The notes: generated from the sequence alone by a model not told the origin. Counted from the stretch's first letter, positions 20,054 to 30,712 are shown. The stretch: 64,000 nt of DNA from Brachybacterium huguangmaarense (GCF_025725725.1 NZ_CP107020.1:1054001-1118000), one strand, 5' to 3'. Numbers and translations: made by a program.

Positions 20054-20937
20054 GCATCGTGGTCGGCTTCGGCCCCGACACCCGCAGCGCCGGCGGCGTG
20101 CGCTTCGCCGGCCAGCTCGCCCGCACGACGGGCGAGGCGGTCGTGCTGTGCTGCGTCATCTACGACTCCTTCGCCTCGCCCGCCCTGCGCGACTTCAACG
20201 GGATCGACGACGACTGGCGGCGCGAGCTGACGGGCATGGCCTCGCGCGCGCTCGCCGAGTCGCGCCGCGCGCTCCCCGACGGCGTCGAGGTCGAGGAGGT
20301 CGTGCGCACGTCGCGCTCGGTGCCCGACGCCCTCGAGCGCGAGGGCCGCGACCGCGGGGCACGTCTGCTCGTCGTGGGCTCGGCCTCGAGCGGTGCGTTC
20401 GGCCGCATCGGGCTCGGCACGACGAGCGACCGGCTCGTGCACAGCGCGCGCATCCCGGTCGGTCTCGCCCCGAGCGGCTACACGCCCGACGGCGAGCCCG
20501 TGCGGCGGCTCGTCGTCGCCATCGGGCCGGGGCCCGCGCCCGGGCCGCTCGCGCGCGAGGTCGCCCGCACCGCCGACTGGCTCGGCGCGAGCGTGGACAT
20601 CGTCTCGTTCGCCGTGCGCGGCACCGCCCGCACTGCCATGTCGGCCTTCACGGACGCCGAGGTCTACGAGCACTGGACCCAGCTCGCGCGCGACGCGCAG
20701 AAGGCCCTGGCCGCCTCGCTCCACGACCGTGCGCCGGACCTCGAGATCGGACGCCACGGCGTGCTCAACGGGGATCGCTGGTCCGAGGCCGTGGGCTCGT
20801 ACCCGTGGCGCACGGGGGACGTGGCCGTCGTCGGCTCGAGCTCCCACGGCGGGCTGGCGCAGGTCTTCCTCGGGTCGACGGGCTCGCGCATCCTGCGCAC
20901 CTCGCCGCTGCCGGTGATGATCCTGCCGCGGCCCTGA
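20050..20937 (+). CDS. Universal stress protein with two Usp domains
   Basis: The 295-residue product has two UspA folds in tandem. Each ends in an ATP-loop pattern: VVGSASSGAFGRIGLGTTSDRLV in the first half and VVGSSSHGGLAQVFLGSTGSRIL in the second. The proteins usually bind ATP in the cytoplasm and modulate partner proteins under stress. The overlap with the permease gene suggests it may regulate or respond to that transporter, which is an inference. The start is GTG at 20050 within the permease stop. Confidence 0.92.
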   Translation: MSIVVGFGPDTRSAGGVRFAGQLARTTGEAVVLCCVIYDSFASPALRDFNGIDDDWRRELTGMASRALAESRRALPDGVEVEEVVRTSRSVPDALEREGRDRGARLLVVGSASSGAFGRIGLGTTSDRLVHSARIPVGLAPSGYTPDGEPVRRLVVAIGPGPAPGPLAREVARTADWLGASVDIVSFAVRGTARTAMSAFTDAEVYEHWTQLARDAQKALAASLHDRAPDLEIGRHGVLNGDRWSEAVGSYPWRTGDVAVVGSSSHGGLAQVFLGSTGSRILRTSPLPVMILPRP

Positions 20938-20995
20938 GGGCCGGGACGGGGCTCTGGACGCGAACCTACGGGTGCGTAATACTGGGCGGCGGTTG

Positions 20996-21014
20996 CTAGT
21001 ACGCTCGGTATCAG
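20996..21014. promoter_or_regulatory. Candidate fatty-acid operator 1 (copy upstream of thiolase)
   Basis: The 19 bp CTAGTACGCTCGGTATCAG contain an interrupted dyad CTNNTAC-N5-GTANNAG. The same motif, with 16 of 19 positions identical, occurs upstream of fadB at 24287-24305. It ends 31 bp before the thiolase start and follows TAATAC (20978-20983). It is likely an operator or a shared promoter core for the beta-oxidation genes. Confidence 0.6.
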
Positions 21015-21045
21015 GAACCTGAAGGATCGCATCCAGGAGGCAGAG

Positions 21046-22262
<1,217 letters not shown>

Positions 22263-22263
<1 letters not shown>

Positions 22264-23555
22264 TGACCGACCAGAGAGAGCCGACAGACCCGACGGAGCC
22301 GGCAAGGTCGACTGAACGCACGGCGCCGCCGGCCCCGGGGCTGCGCCCCGACGCCACGACCGGCGCCGAGCTGCTGGACCCGACCGCCGACTTCTACGCC
22401 CTGTTCGCGGACGTGACGGGGGAGGACCTCGAGGCCTGGCGCGCCGCGCGCTCGCTCGCCCCCGAGATCCTGCCGCGCCTCAACGACTGCTGGGACGCGG
22501 CGGAATACCCGACGGACCTGCTCGTCCGGCTCGGCGAGCTGGACCTGCTGACCGACGGCCTCGAGATCCCGGGGCACCGCTCGCTGTCGCCGCTGGGGGC
22601 CGGGCTCGTGAACATGGAGATGAGCCGCATCGACGGCTCCGTGGGCACGATGATCGGCGTGCAGGGCGGCCTCGCGCTGCGCTCGATCGTGCTGCTGGGC
22701 TCGCCCGAGCAGCGGGAGCGGTGGACCGAGCCGCTCGTGACCGGGCGCGAGCTCGGCGCCTTCGCGCTCACCGAGCCCGACCACGGATCGGACTCCGTCT
22801 CGCTCGAGACGCGCGCACGGCGCGAGGGCGACGAGTGGGTGCTCAGCGGCCAGAAGCGCTGGATCGGCAACGGCGTGAACGGGGACGTGACCGTGGTCTG
22901 GGCGCGCGTCGAGGACCCGTCCGACGAGATGCTCGACGGCCAGGTGTCGGGCTTCGTGGTCGAGCAGGAGCGGGAGGGGTACGAGGCCGAGGTGATCCGC
23001 GGCAAGGTGTCGCTGCGCGCGATCCACCAGGCGCACATCCGCCTGCACGACGTGCGCGTGCCCCCCGGGGCGCGACTGCCCGGGGCGCGCTCGTTCAAGG
23101 ACACCTCGACCGTGCTGCATGCGACCCGCGCAGGCGTGGCCTGGGGCGCGCTCGGGCACGCCGTCGCGTGCTACGAGGCGGCGCTCGAGCGTGCCCGCAC
23201 CCGGATCCAGTTCGGCCGCCCCCTCGCCAAGGCCCAGCACGTGCAGGTGCGCCTCGCGACGATGCTGCAGACGGTGACCGCGATGGCCCTCTACTGCAGG
23301 CGGCTCGCCGAGCTCGAGGCGGCGGGCGCGCTCACCCCCGAGCAGGCGTCGCTCGCCAAGGTGCACAACACGCGCGGCGCCCGCGCGGTCGCCGCCGATG
23401 CGCGCGACCTGCTGGGCGGCAGCGGGATCCTGCTCGAGAACCACGTGGTGCGCCACATGGCCGACATCGAGGCGCTGCACACCTACGAGGGCACCGACAC
23501 GATGCAGTCCCTCATCGTCGGCCGCCGGGTGACGGGCGTCGGCGCCTTCGTGTGA
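22263..23555 (+). CDS. Acyl-CoA dehydrogenase, glutaryl-CoA dehydrogenase-like
   Basis: A 430-residue FAD enzyme that introduces a 2,3-double bond into acyl-CoA, the first step of beta-oxidation. After a 40-residue Pro/Thr-rich extension come the three ACAD regions. They include GAFALTEPDHGSDSVSLET (FAD/substrate loop), GRPLAKAQHVQVRLA and the catalytic glutamate in HTYEGTDTMQSLIVGR. That last pattern, and GSVGTMIGVQGGLA earlier, resemble the glutaryl-CoA/plant ACX4 subgroup rather than medium-chain enzymes. It is coupled to the thiolase. Confidence 0.92.
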
Positions 23556-23580
23556 CGGGGAGCCCGCAGTCCCGGAGCCT

Positions 23581-24039
23581 TCAGTCCCGAGGGCCCAGGC
23601 GCTGCTCGTCGTCCGGTTCCTGGTCGCGCTGAGCGGCCAGGGCGCGGGCGCGCGCGACCTGGCGGGCCTGGTCCCAGCGCAGCAGGCCGAACAGCAGCAC
23701 CGCCGCGCCGACCACCACCGCCGCGGATTCCACGGGGGTGCGGATGTCGGGGAGCACGCTCAGCAGCACGACGACGAGCAGGACCATGAAGCCCAGCGCG
23801 ACGAGCTGCGGGAGCGAGCGTTCGAGGCCGATGCCCGCGTAGTGAGTCCGTACGCCCCCGTCGACCACGATCACGGCGATGAGCAGCACCGCGAAGCCGA
23901 TCGCCGTGCCGGCGAGCCCGAGCGGGAACGCCCCGATGAGGATGCCGACGGCCCCGGCGCCGAGCAGCGCCTCCAGCAGGGTCCACGGCCAGGGCACGTC
24001 CCGCGGCTCGCGTGCGATCGGTGACCAGGGATGCGTCAT
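23581..24039 (-). CDS. Small membrane protein, function unknown
   Basis: A 152-residue protein with four predicted membrane helices (about residues 23-42, 46-62, 80-98 and 104-120), short loops and a charged C-terminal tail ending DQEPDDEQRLGPRD. CTGGAGGT lies 5 nt before the ATG. It sits between the thiolase/ACAD unit and fadB but on the opposite strand, so a role in fatty-acid metabolism is not implied. No family is recognised. Confidence 0.75.
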   Translation of the reverse strand: MTHPWSPIAREPRDVPWPWTLLEALLGAGAVGILIGAFPLGLAGTAIGFAVLLIAVIVVDGGVRTHYAGIGLERSLPQLVALGFMVLLVVVLLSVLPDIRTPVESAAVVVGAAVLLFGLLRWDQARQVARARALAAQRDQEPDDEQRLGPRD

Positions 24040-24390
24040 GGTCCACCTCCAGCTCGACTCCTTCCACCCTAGCCATCGAGCGTGGTCGGCGGCGGGGATG
24101 GGGATCTCCAGGACACGCCCCTCGGGTACGGCCGCCCGCCGGCCCCGATCAGACGGCGCGCCGCACCTCGACGCGGCCGCTCGCGGCCCTCACCAGGACA
24201 CACCCCCACGGTCCACCCGCCCGCACGGCCCCGACTGCTCCACGAAGGGTCGCTTGCCCCGCCCGCCTCCCTGCGGCACCATGTACCTAGAACTCCCGGT
24301 ATCAGACAATGGGCCCCGTCCGCGCACGCTCGTGCGGCCCGGTCCGTCGCCCCGGGACGAGTCGACGACGACCAGGAAGGCGCCCCCGCC
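24040..24390. other. 351-bp intergenic region upstream of fadB
   Basis: The gap separates two divergent genes. The left part should hold the promoter of the small membrane protein gene, but no convincing box was seen. The right part holds the second copy of the fad dyad (24287-24305). I see no RNA gene or further ORF with a ribosome site here. Confidence 0.5.
24287..24305. promoter_or_regulatory. Candidate fatty-acid operator 2 (copy upstream of fadB)
   Basis: The 19 bp CTAGAACTCCCGGTATCAG match the site upstream of the thiolase at 16 of 19 positions and keep the outer dyad CT...AC-N5-GT...AG. The site ends 85 bp before the fadB ATG. A shared site in front of two separately transcribed beta-oxidation units is best explained by one regulator acting on both. 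Confidence 0.6.
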
Positions 24391-26529
24391 ATGACCGACA
24401 CCTACACCGAGCACGTCACCCGCGTCCTGACCGAGGACCGCGACCAGGCCGGCATCGGCACCGTCGCCGTGCTCACCGTCGCACCGCCCGAGGGGACGCG
24501 ACGCCCCGCGACCCTCGGCCCCCGCTCCCTCGAGAACGTCGCCCGCGCCCTCACCGAGGCGATCGAGCGGGCCGAGAAGGGCCGGATCCAGGCGATCGCC
24601 TTGACCGGCACGGACCGCGTGTTCCTCGCCGGTGCCGACCTCTCGATGTTCGCCGACCCCGAGGCCGCGAGCGCCATCGCCGCCATGACCGACCTCGCCC
24701 ACGGCCTCCAGGAGCGCGTCCGCACCGCGCCCGTGCCGATCCTCGCCCACCTCAACGGCGCGACCCTCGGCGGCGGCCTCGAGATCGCCCTCATGGCGGA
24801 CATGCGCACGGCCGCCCCCGGTGCGCGGCGGATCGGCCTCCCCGAGACGAGCCTGGGCATCCTGCCCGGCTGGGGCGGCACGACGCTGCTCACCGGGGTG
24901 GTCGGCGGCGAGAGCGCGGTGCGCATGATCCTCGAGGACCCGGCGCGCGACCGGCAGCTGAACGCCTCCCAGGCCCTGGAGATCGGCCTCGTCGACGAGC
25001 TCGCCGACGACCTCGACGTCGCGCTCGAGGCCTTCGCCGGCTTCGTCCAGGCGGCGGCCGACGAACGGGCCGAGGGCGGAGCGGCGTGGGCCGATCGTCC
25101 GTCGCCGCTGCCGGCCGCCGGATCTCCCCAGGCCGACGCCCTGCTCGACGCGCTCGACGCCGCGCACGGACCGGCCGAGTCGCGTCGCGCCTGGGCCCGC
25201 CGCGCCGAGGCCCAGGGCGCCCCGGCCCTGGCCCGCGTCATCGCCCTGCTCGAGGGGCTGCCCGGCTCCGACCTCGATGTCGCCCTCGACCGCGAGAAGC
25301 AGGCCCTGCTCGACCTCGTCGCCTCCGACGCCGCGGCCGGCTCCCTCTACGCCGCCGAGCTGCTGCGCCGCGGCAAGCCCGGCCGCGCCCCGGTCGAGGG
25401 TGCCCGCGAGATCCGCCGGGTGGGCGTGGCCGGCGCGGGTCTGATGGCCTCCCAGATCGCCGCGCAGCTCGCCCTGGGCCTGCGCGTCCCGGTCCTCATG
25501 CGGGATCTGGACGAGGAGATCGCCCAGCGCGGCCTCGCCCACGCCCGCGACGTGATCGCGCAGACCGCTGCGCGCGGTCGCCTGAGCGAGCAGGACGCGA
25601 CCGCCGTCGCGGCGCTGCTCGACGCGACCACCGACGTGGCCGACCTCGCCGACGCCGACCTCGTGCTCGAGGCGGTGCCCGAGGTGCTGTCGATCAAGCG
25701 GTCCGTGTTCGCCGAGCTCGAGGCCCACCTCGCACCCGAGGCGCTGCTCGTCACCAACACCTCGTCGCTCTCGGTCGCCGCCATGGCCGAGGGCCTCGAG
25801 CATCCCGAACGGGTGGTCGGCCTCCACTTCTTCAACCCCGTCGCCCGGATGCTGCTCGTCGAGGTGATCCACACCGAGGCGACGGACCAGCAGACCCTCG
25901 CGACGGCGCGCGAGGTCGCGCGGCGATGCGGCAAGTTCGCCGTCGAGAGCGCCGACGCGCCCGGCTTCATCGTCAACCGGCTGCTGTTCCGCGTGCTGTC
26001 GGAGGTGCTCGCCTCGATGGACGCCGGGGCCTCGCCCCAGGTCGTCGACGAGTCCCTCGACGCCTTCGGGATGCCGATGCGCCCCCTCGAGCTGCTCGAC
26101 CTGGTCGGCATCGCCGTGGCCGACCACGTCGGCAAGGTGCTCGCCGACCAGCTGGGGGAGGACCGCTTCCCGGTCTCGCCGGGCCTGAGCGCGATGGCCG
26201 AGCGCTCCGAGCGCTTCACCCAGCGCTCGAAGGAGCACGTGCACCCGCCGGTCGCGCCGGGGGTGTCCGAGGCGTTCGGCTCGGGCGGCGCGGCCTCCGC
26301 CCCCGTGGGCGACGAGCTCCTGGGGCGGGTGCTGCACGGGCTCGCCGAGGAGGCGCGGCTGCTGCTCGACGAGGGCGTCGTCGAGGGCCCTGAGCAGATC
26401 GACCTCGCGATGATCCTGGGCGCGGGCTTCCCGCGCCATCGCGGCGGCCTCACCCCCTACCTCGACCAGTCCGGGGTGAGCCTCGAGGCGACCGGCACCA
26501 CCTTCCACGGCGGGACGTTCACCCGCTGA
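24391..26529 (+). CDS. fadB: Fatty oxidation complex alpha subunit (enoyl-CoA hydratase / 3-hydroxyacyl-CoA dehydrogenase)
   Basis: This bifunctional enzyme hydrates trans-2-enoyl-CoA and oxidises the 3-hydroxyacyl-CoA with NAD+, steps two and three of beta-oxidation. The 712-residue chain has an N-terminal crotonase domain (FLAGADLSMF and LGGGLEIALMADMRTA). An NAD-binding domain starts near residue 350 (VGVAGAGLMASQIAAQLA), with HFFNPVARMLLVEVI holding the catalytic histidine region, and C-terminal dimerisation domains follow. CCAGGAAGG lies 10 nt before the ATG. It should work with the thiolase and ACAD encoded at 21-23.5 kb, with which it shares a likely operator. Confidence 0.96.
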   Translation: MTDTYTEHVTRVLTEDRDQAGIGTVAVLTVAPPEGTRRPATLGPRSLENVARALTEAIERAEKGRIQAIALTGTDRVFLAGADLSMFADPEAASAIAAMTDLAHGLQERVRTAPVPILAHLNGATLGGGLEIALMADMRTAAPGARRIGLPETSLGILPGWGGTTLLTGVVGGESAVRMILEDPARDRQLNASQALEIGLVDELADDLDVALEAFAGFVQAAADERAEGGAAWADRPSPLPAAGSPQADALLDALDAAHGPAESRRAWARRAEAQGAPALARVIALLEGLPGSDLDVALDREKQALLDLVASDAAAGSLYAAELLRRGKPGRAPVEGAREIRRVGVAGAGLMASQIAAQLALGLRVPVLMRDLDEEIAQRGLAHARDVIAQTAARGRLSEQDATAVAALLDATTDVADLADADLVLEAVPEVLSIKRSVFAELEAHLAPEALLVTNTSSLSVAAMAEGLEHPERVVGLHFFNPVARMLLVEVIHTEATDQQTLATAREVARRCGKFAVESADAPGFIVNRLLFRVLSEVLASMDAGASPQVVDESLDAFGMPMRPLELLDLVGIAVADHVGKVLADQLGEDRFPVSPGLSAMAERSERFTQRSKEHVHPPVAPGVSEAFGSGGAASAPVGDELLGRVLHGLAEEARLLLDEGVVEGPEQIDLAMILGAGFPRHRGGLTPYLDQSGVSLEATGTTFHGGTFTR

Positions 26530-26655
26530 CGACCGGCGGGAACGCATCGATTCGGTCACGACGCGCGTGCCGCGTGCGCCGCTCGGCTACGCTCGCGCCA
26601 GCGGCGCACAGGGCGTCCGCGACGGCCGCTCCGGCCGCGTCCCTGCGAGGCCGCC

Positions 26656-27456
26656 ATGACCGCTCCTGATCCCTCGTCTCCGCGCAACCCGTACGGCCCC
26701 GCCGTCGGTGACGCCGACCCCAGCTGGGCCGTCGCCGACCCGGGCGGCGGAGCCTTCCCCGGGGGCCCGTTCCCGGCCGGCACGGGCGGCACGCCGCCGC
26801 GCTCCGGGATGTCCCACGGGGCCGTCATCGCCATCGTGCTCGGGTCCGTCGCGGCCCTCGTGCTCGGTCTCGGCATGGCCGGCGGGGTCGCCCTCCTGCT
26901 CTGGCGCGCCGGGGCCGAGGCCGGCTCCGACATGGCCTGGGACCAGTCCGACTACACCGATGACGGCGTGTGGGAGGGCGAGGTGCACGACGCCTCCGGC
27001 ACGGTCCTGGCCGACACCGGCACCTGGGACGCGCCCGCCGGGGTCGGCGACAGCACCCTGGTGTGGCCCACCGACGACGGCGGCACCGTCTCCGTCGTCG
27101 TGAGCGACGTGCAGTGGGAGGCCGACGCCGAGGTCGCGGCGGCCGCCGCCTCCAACCGGCCCGCGAGCGACGGCATGCACTACGCGCTCGTCACCCTCGA
27201 CGTCTCCTACAGCGGGCAGAGCTTCGTCCTGCCCTACGACCTCCTGTACGTCAGCGTGGAGACCGACATGGACATCTTCAGCAGCGACGACGAGCTGGTC
27301 CGGCCGCCCCGGCCGCTGTGGGCCCAGGGCGGCATCGCCGACGGCGAGACCGGCTCCGGGCAGGTCGCGATCGAGGTCCCCGACGCCGAACGGGCCGGCG
27401 CGCTCATCGGCGTGAGCCCGTGGAACGGCACGACCCTGTACGTGGACGGCCGCTGA
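26656..27456 (+). CDS. Membrane-anchored extracytoplasmic protein, function unknown
   Basis: The 266-residue product has a Pro/Gly-rich cytoplasmic N-terminus (about 50 residues), one membrane helix (AVIAIVLGSVAALVLGLGMAG, about residues 55-78) and an acidic, tryptophan-containing outer domain. That domain has an immunoglobulin-like strand pattern, similar in layout to DUF4352 proteins. The C-terminus ends in SPWNGTTLYVDGR. It is followed by a similar protein (27636-28625), and the two look like paralogues by architecture. A TACGCT box at 26588-26593 could be a -10. Confidence 0.7.
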   Translation: MTAPDPSSPRNPYGPAVGDADPSWAVADPGGGAFPGGPFPAGTGGTPPRSGMSHGAVIAIVLGSVAALVLGLGMAGGVALLLWRAGAEAGSDMAWDQSDYTDDGVWEGEVHDASGTVLADTGTWDAPAGVGDSTLVWPTDDGGTVSVVVSDVQWEADAEVAAAAASNRPASDGMHYALVTLDVSYSGQSFVLPYDLLYVSVETDMDIFSSDDELVRPPRPLWAQGGIADGETGSGQVAIEVPDAERAGALIGVSPWNGTTLYVDGR

Positions 27457-27635
27457 CGGCCTCCTCCTCGACCACGACCCGCCCCGTCCAGCGCCCGGAT
27501 CGGCGGGATTGTCCACCTCTTCCCCTAAGATCTGGCCATCAGGAGCTCCCCCTCCCCTGACCCGTCCGCATCTCGATCGATCTCCCTGACCCCTTCCGAG
27601 AGGAGGGCGGCACCCCGAGCGGTGCCGCACCCGCC

Positions 27636-28625
27636 ATGTCCCAGCCCCCTCAGTACCCTCAGGACGGACAGCCCCGTCCCGACGGCTCCTCCGATCCCTA
27701 CGGCTCGCAGTACCCGGGCCAGCCGCCCGCCGCGCCCTATGAGCAGTACGGCGGCTCGCCCGCCTACGGGCAGGGCTCGCCCGACCCGTCCGGCCAGGGC
27801 TACGGCCAGCCGTCCGCGAACGGCTACGGCCCCAGCGCCGCGGGCTACGGCCAGGCCTCGCCCAACGGCTACGGCCAGGTCCCCGGGGGAGAGGGCCCGG
27901 GCGGCTACCAGCCCATCCAGCCCGCGCAGACCAAGAAGACCCGCTGGCCGCTGTGGACGTGCCTGGGCTGCGGCGTCCTCGTGCTCATCATCCTCATCGT
28001 GATCGGCGGCTGCGCGTTCCTCAACCGCGGCTCGAACGACGAGCCGACCACGCCGCCGGCCCCTGCGACCTCGTCGACGGCGACGGAGGAGCCGACCTCG
28101 GACGCTCCCACGACCGACGCCCCGACCTCGGACGCGCCCACGAGCGACGCGCCCACCTCGGCGGCGGCCCAGGGCGGCGCCGGCACGGCGGACAGCCCCT
28201 TCCCGGTCGGCGGCGGCCCCGCGACCCTCACGACCAGCACGGACGGCACCCTCGACGTGACGCTCGGCGAGGTGAACTGGGACGCGTGGTCGGACATCCA
28301 GAAGGCCAACCAGTTCAACGAGGCGCCCGGTGACGGCGAGGTCTACGTGACGGTGCCGGTGACGGTCGTCTACCACGGCTCGGGCGAGGTCTCGCCGTGG
28401 ATCGAGACCACGATCTCGCTGTCCTCCCCCAACGGCCAGGTGTACTCGACCAGCTCGGTCGTGACCGGCCAGGACTCCTTCAGCGTCAACGACCTGACGG
28501 ACGGCGGCACGGCGACCTTCACCGAGGCGTTCCTGATCCCGGCCGACCAGGCCAAGCAGGGCACGTTCATCGTCGAGCCGCTCCTGAGCTTCTCCGGCGA
28601 GAAGTTCTACTTCGCGGCGGCCTGA
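27636..28625 (+). CDS. Membrane protein with GYGQ-rich cytoplasmic tail and DUF4352-like outer domain
   Basis: The 329-residue protein starts with about 95 residues rich in Tyr, Gly, Pro, Gln and Ser, with repeated GYG units (GYGQPSANGYG, GYGQASPNGYGQ). A membrane helix follows (WTCLGCGVLVLIILIVIGGCAF). Outside there is a Thr/Ser/Ala/Pro linker with repeats of TSDAPT, then a beta-rich domain ending FSGEKFYFAAA that resembles DUF4352. The GYG-rich tail is compositionally like phase-separating or partner-docking tails. TAAGAT at 27526-27531 is a -10 candidate. Confidence 0.75.
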   Translation: MSQPPQYPQDGQPRPDGSSDPYGSQYPGQPPAAPYEQYGGSPAYGQGSPDPSGQGYGQPSANGYGPSAAGYGQASPNGYGQVPGGEGPGGYQPIQPAQTKKTRWPLWTCLGCGVLVLIILIVIGGCAFLNRGSNDEPTTPPAPATSSTATEEPTSDAPTTDAPTSDAPTSDAPTSAAAQGGAGTADSPFPVGGGPATLTTSTDGTLDVTLGEVNWDAWSDIQKANQFNEAPGDGEVYVTVPVTVVYHGSGEVSPWIETTISLSSPNGQVYSTSSVVTGQDSFSVNDLTDGGTATFTEAFLIPADQAKQGTFIVEPLLSFSGEKFYFAAA

Positions 28626-28662
28626 CCCGGCCGTGCAGGCCGCGGGCTCCTAGGCTGGGCCG

Positions 28663-29541
28663 GTGACATCCGACCCCGCCTCCCTGGAGCTCGCGGCCCG
28701 TCTGTTGCGGTGCCCCCTGTGCGCCGAGCGCCTCGCGCCGGCGTCCGGCTCCGCCCTGCGCTGCCCGGCACGGCACACCTTCGACGTGTCCCGCCACGGG
28801 TACATCTCGCTGCTGGGCGGGGCCCGCGCCGTGAGCGGCGACGACCCGGACATGGCGCGCGCCCGCGAGCGCTTCCTCGCGACCGGCGCCTACGCCCCGG
28901 TCCGGGACGCCGTCGCCGCCCTCGCCGGGGGCGGGCGCGACGAGCCCGAGGTCGTGCTCGACGTCGGGGCCGGCACCGGCTACTACCTCGCGGGCACGCT
29001 CGAGCGGATGCCCGCCGCGCACGGCATCGCGCTCGACACGTCCGTGCGGTCCCTGCGGGTCGCGGCTCGTGCCCATCCGCGCGCGATCGCCGCGACCTGG
29101 GACGCGTTCCGCCCCTTCCCCCTCGCCGACGGCTCGGTCGACGCAGTGCTCGACGTGTTCGCGCCGCGCAACCCCGCCGAGTTCCACCGCGTGCTGCGCC
29201 CCGGCGGCAGGCTCGTCGTGGCCCGCCCCACCGCGCGCCATCTCGCCGAGCTGCGGGCCGAGGTCGCCGCGATGGTGACGATCGACCCGGCCAAGGAGGA
29301 GCGCCTGGCGCGCGCCCTCGCGCCGCACGTGACCGCCGTGACCACGCGCGAGGTCGAGTACGAGCTGACGCTCGGCGCGGAGCAGGCGCGCGACCTGATC
29401 GGGATGACGCCGAGCGCCCGGCACCTCGACGTGCACGCCCTCGGGCGGCGCGAGGGCGGGGGAGCGGCGGGCGAGGGAGCTGCAGGCGCGGGCCTGGCCG
29501 TGACCGTGTCGGTGCTCGTGACGGCGTACGCGCCGCGCTGA
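28663..29541 (+). CDS. rlmA: 23S rRNA (guanine-N1)-methyltransferase, RlmA type
   Basis: It methylates N1 of a guanine in helix 35 of 23S rRNA; the related TlrB enzyme gives macrolide resistance. The 292-residue product has an N-terminal zinc site with Cys17, Cys20, Cys34 and His38. The S-adenosylmethionine motif VVLDVGAGTGYYLAG follows near residue 86, and then DVFAPRNPAEFHRVLRPGGRLVV. The GTG start lies exactly 6 nt after TAGGCT (28651-28656), with no ribosome site, so it is probably leaderless. Which guanine is methylated cannot be fixed from sequence. Confidence 0.88.
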   Translation: MTSDPASLELAARLLRCPLCAERLAPASGSALRCPARHTFDVSRHGYISLLGGARAVSGDDPDMARARERFLATGAYAPVRDAVAALAGGGRDEPEVVLDVGAGTGYYLAGTLERMPAAHGIALDTSVRSLRVAARAHPRAIAATWDAFRPFPLADGSVDAVLDVFAPRNPAEFHRVLRPGGRLVVARPTARHLAELRAEVAAMVTIDPAKEERLARALAPHVTAVTTREVEYELTLGAEQARDLIGMTPSARHLDVHALGRREGGGAAGEGAAGAGLAVTVSVLVTAYAPR

Positions 29542-29565
29542 GGCGGTGACCGTAGGCTGGTCCGC

Positions 29566-30639
29566 GTGAGCCCCGCCCCGCGCCGACCGACGTCCTCGGA
29601 CGTGGCTGCGCGGGCGGGCGTGTCCCGGGCGACCGTCTCGATGGTGCTCAACGACCGCGTGGAGGGCACCGTCGCCTCCGCGACCCGGGACCGCGTGCTC
29701 GCGGCGGCCGCGGAGCTCGGCTACGCACGCAGCGCGATCGCGCTGTCGCTGCGCGACCGGCGCACGCGCACGATCGGCCTCATCACCGACCGGATCGCGA
29801 CCTCCCCCTGGGCGGGGCCGATGACGCGCGCGGCCTCCCAGGAGGCGGCGGCGCACGGACAGATGGTGATCGAGGTCGACCTCTCCCTGCGCGAGGCGAG
29901 CCTCGCGGACGCGATGCGCCTGCTCGCCGAGCGCCAGGTCGACGGCCTCGTCTACGCGACGATGGGGCGCGCCCGGATCCGGCTCCCCGCCTCGACCTTC
30001 GGCCTGCCCCTGGTCCTGCTCGACTGCGAGGAGTACACCGCCGCTGGCGCCGACGCCTCCGCCGACGACAGGGACCGGACTCCCGTCCCCGCCTTCGTCC
30101 CCGCCGACCTCGAGGGGGCGCGGCGAGCGACGCGGCATCTGATCGGGCTCGGGCACGAGCGGATCGCGATGCTGAGCGGCGGCGACCGGCAGCCCGCGAC
30201 CCTCGAGCGCGAGCAGGGCTACCGGACGGCGATGACCGAGGCCGGCCTCGCGCCCCGCCTCGTGCCGGCGGGCTGGCAGATGGACGACGGCTTCCGCGCG
30301 GCCTCGCGCCTGCTGGCGCACGGCCAGGCGCCCACGGCTCTGTTCTGCATCCGCGACCGCGTCGCCGCGGGGGCGCTGCACGCCGCCGCGCTCGCCGGGG
30401 TCGACGTGCCGGGGCGGCTCTCGGTGGTCGGCTTCGACGACGAGGACTTCTTCGCCGCGGCCCTCACCCCGCCGCTGACCACCATCGCCCTCCCGCACGA
30501 GGAGATGGGCCGCGCCGCCGTGCGCGCCCTGCTCGACCTGATCGAGGGCGGCGAGGAGCGGGCCGCCGTGCCGTCGGCGCCCGTCGTCGTGCCGTGCGCC
30601 CTCGTGGAGCGCGCGACGACCGGCCTCGTGCCCGCCTGA
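29566..30639 (+). CDS. LacI family transcriptional regulator
   Basis: The 357-residue protein has an N-terminal helix-turn-helix (TSSDVAARAGVSRATVSMVLN, about residues 7-27), a hinge helix region and a periplasmic-binding-like ligand domain ending in VVVPCALVERATTG. It most likely represses the adjacent GH32 gene through the two palindromes at 30652-30712, responding to a fructoside or related sugar (inference from position). TAGGCT (29553-29558) lies 7 nt before the GTG start, so the message appears leaderless. Confidence 0.92.
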   Translation: MSPAPRRPTSSDVAARAGVSRATVSMVLNDRVEGTVASATRDRVLAAAAELGYARSAIALSLRDRRTRTIGLITDRIATSPWAGPMTRAASQEAAAHGQMVIEVDLSLREASLADAMRLLAERQVDGLVYATMGRARIRLPASTFGLPLVLLDCEEYTAAGADASADDRDRTPVPAFVPADLEGARRATRHLIGLGHERIAMLSGGDRQPATLEREQGYRTAMTEAGLAPRLVPAGWQMDDGFRAASRLLAHGQAPTALFCIRDRVAAGALHAAALAGVDVPGRLSVVGFDDEDFFAAALTPPLTTIALPHEEMGRAAVRALLDLIEGGEERAAVPSAPVVVPCALVERATTGLVPA

Positions 30640-30651
30640 CCGCTCCTCGTC

Positions 30652-30712
30652 CTTTGACACGTGTCGAAGCGGGTCCCATACTCGACGGACCGGCCTCGAC
30701 ACGTGTCGAGGC
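30652..30712 (+). promoter_or_regulatory. GH32 promoter with two LacI-type operators 42 bp apart
   Basis: Operator 1, CTTTGACACGTGTCGAAG (30652-30669), is an 18-bp palindrome with one mismatch. Operator 2, GCCTCGACACGTGTCGAGGC (30693-30712), is a perfect 20-bp palindrome. Their centres are 42 bp apart, four helical turns. Between them lies a promoter: TTGACA (30654-30659, inside operator 1), 17 bp, CATACT (30677-30682). Operator 2 covers the expected early transcribed region. The arrangement suits tight repression by the LacI protein encoded just upstream. Confidence 0.85.
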
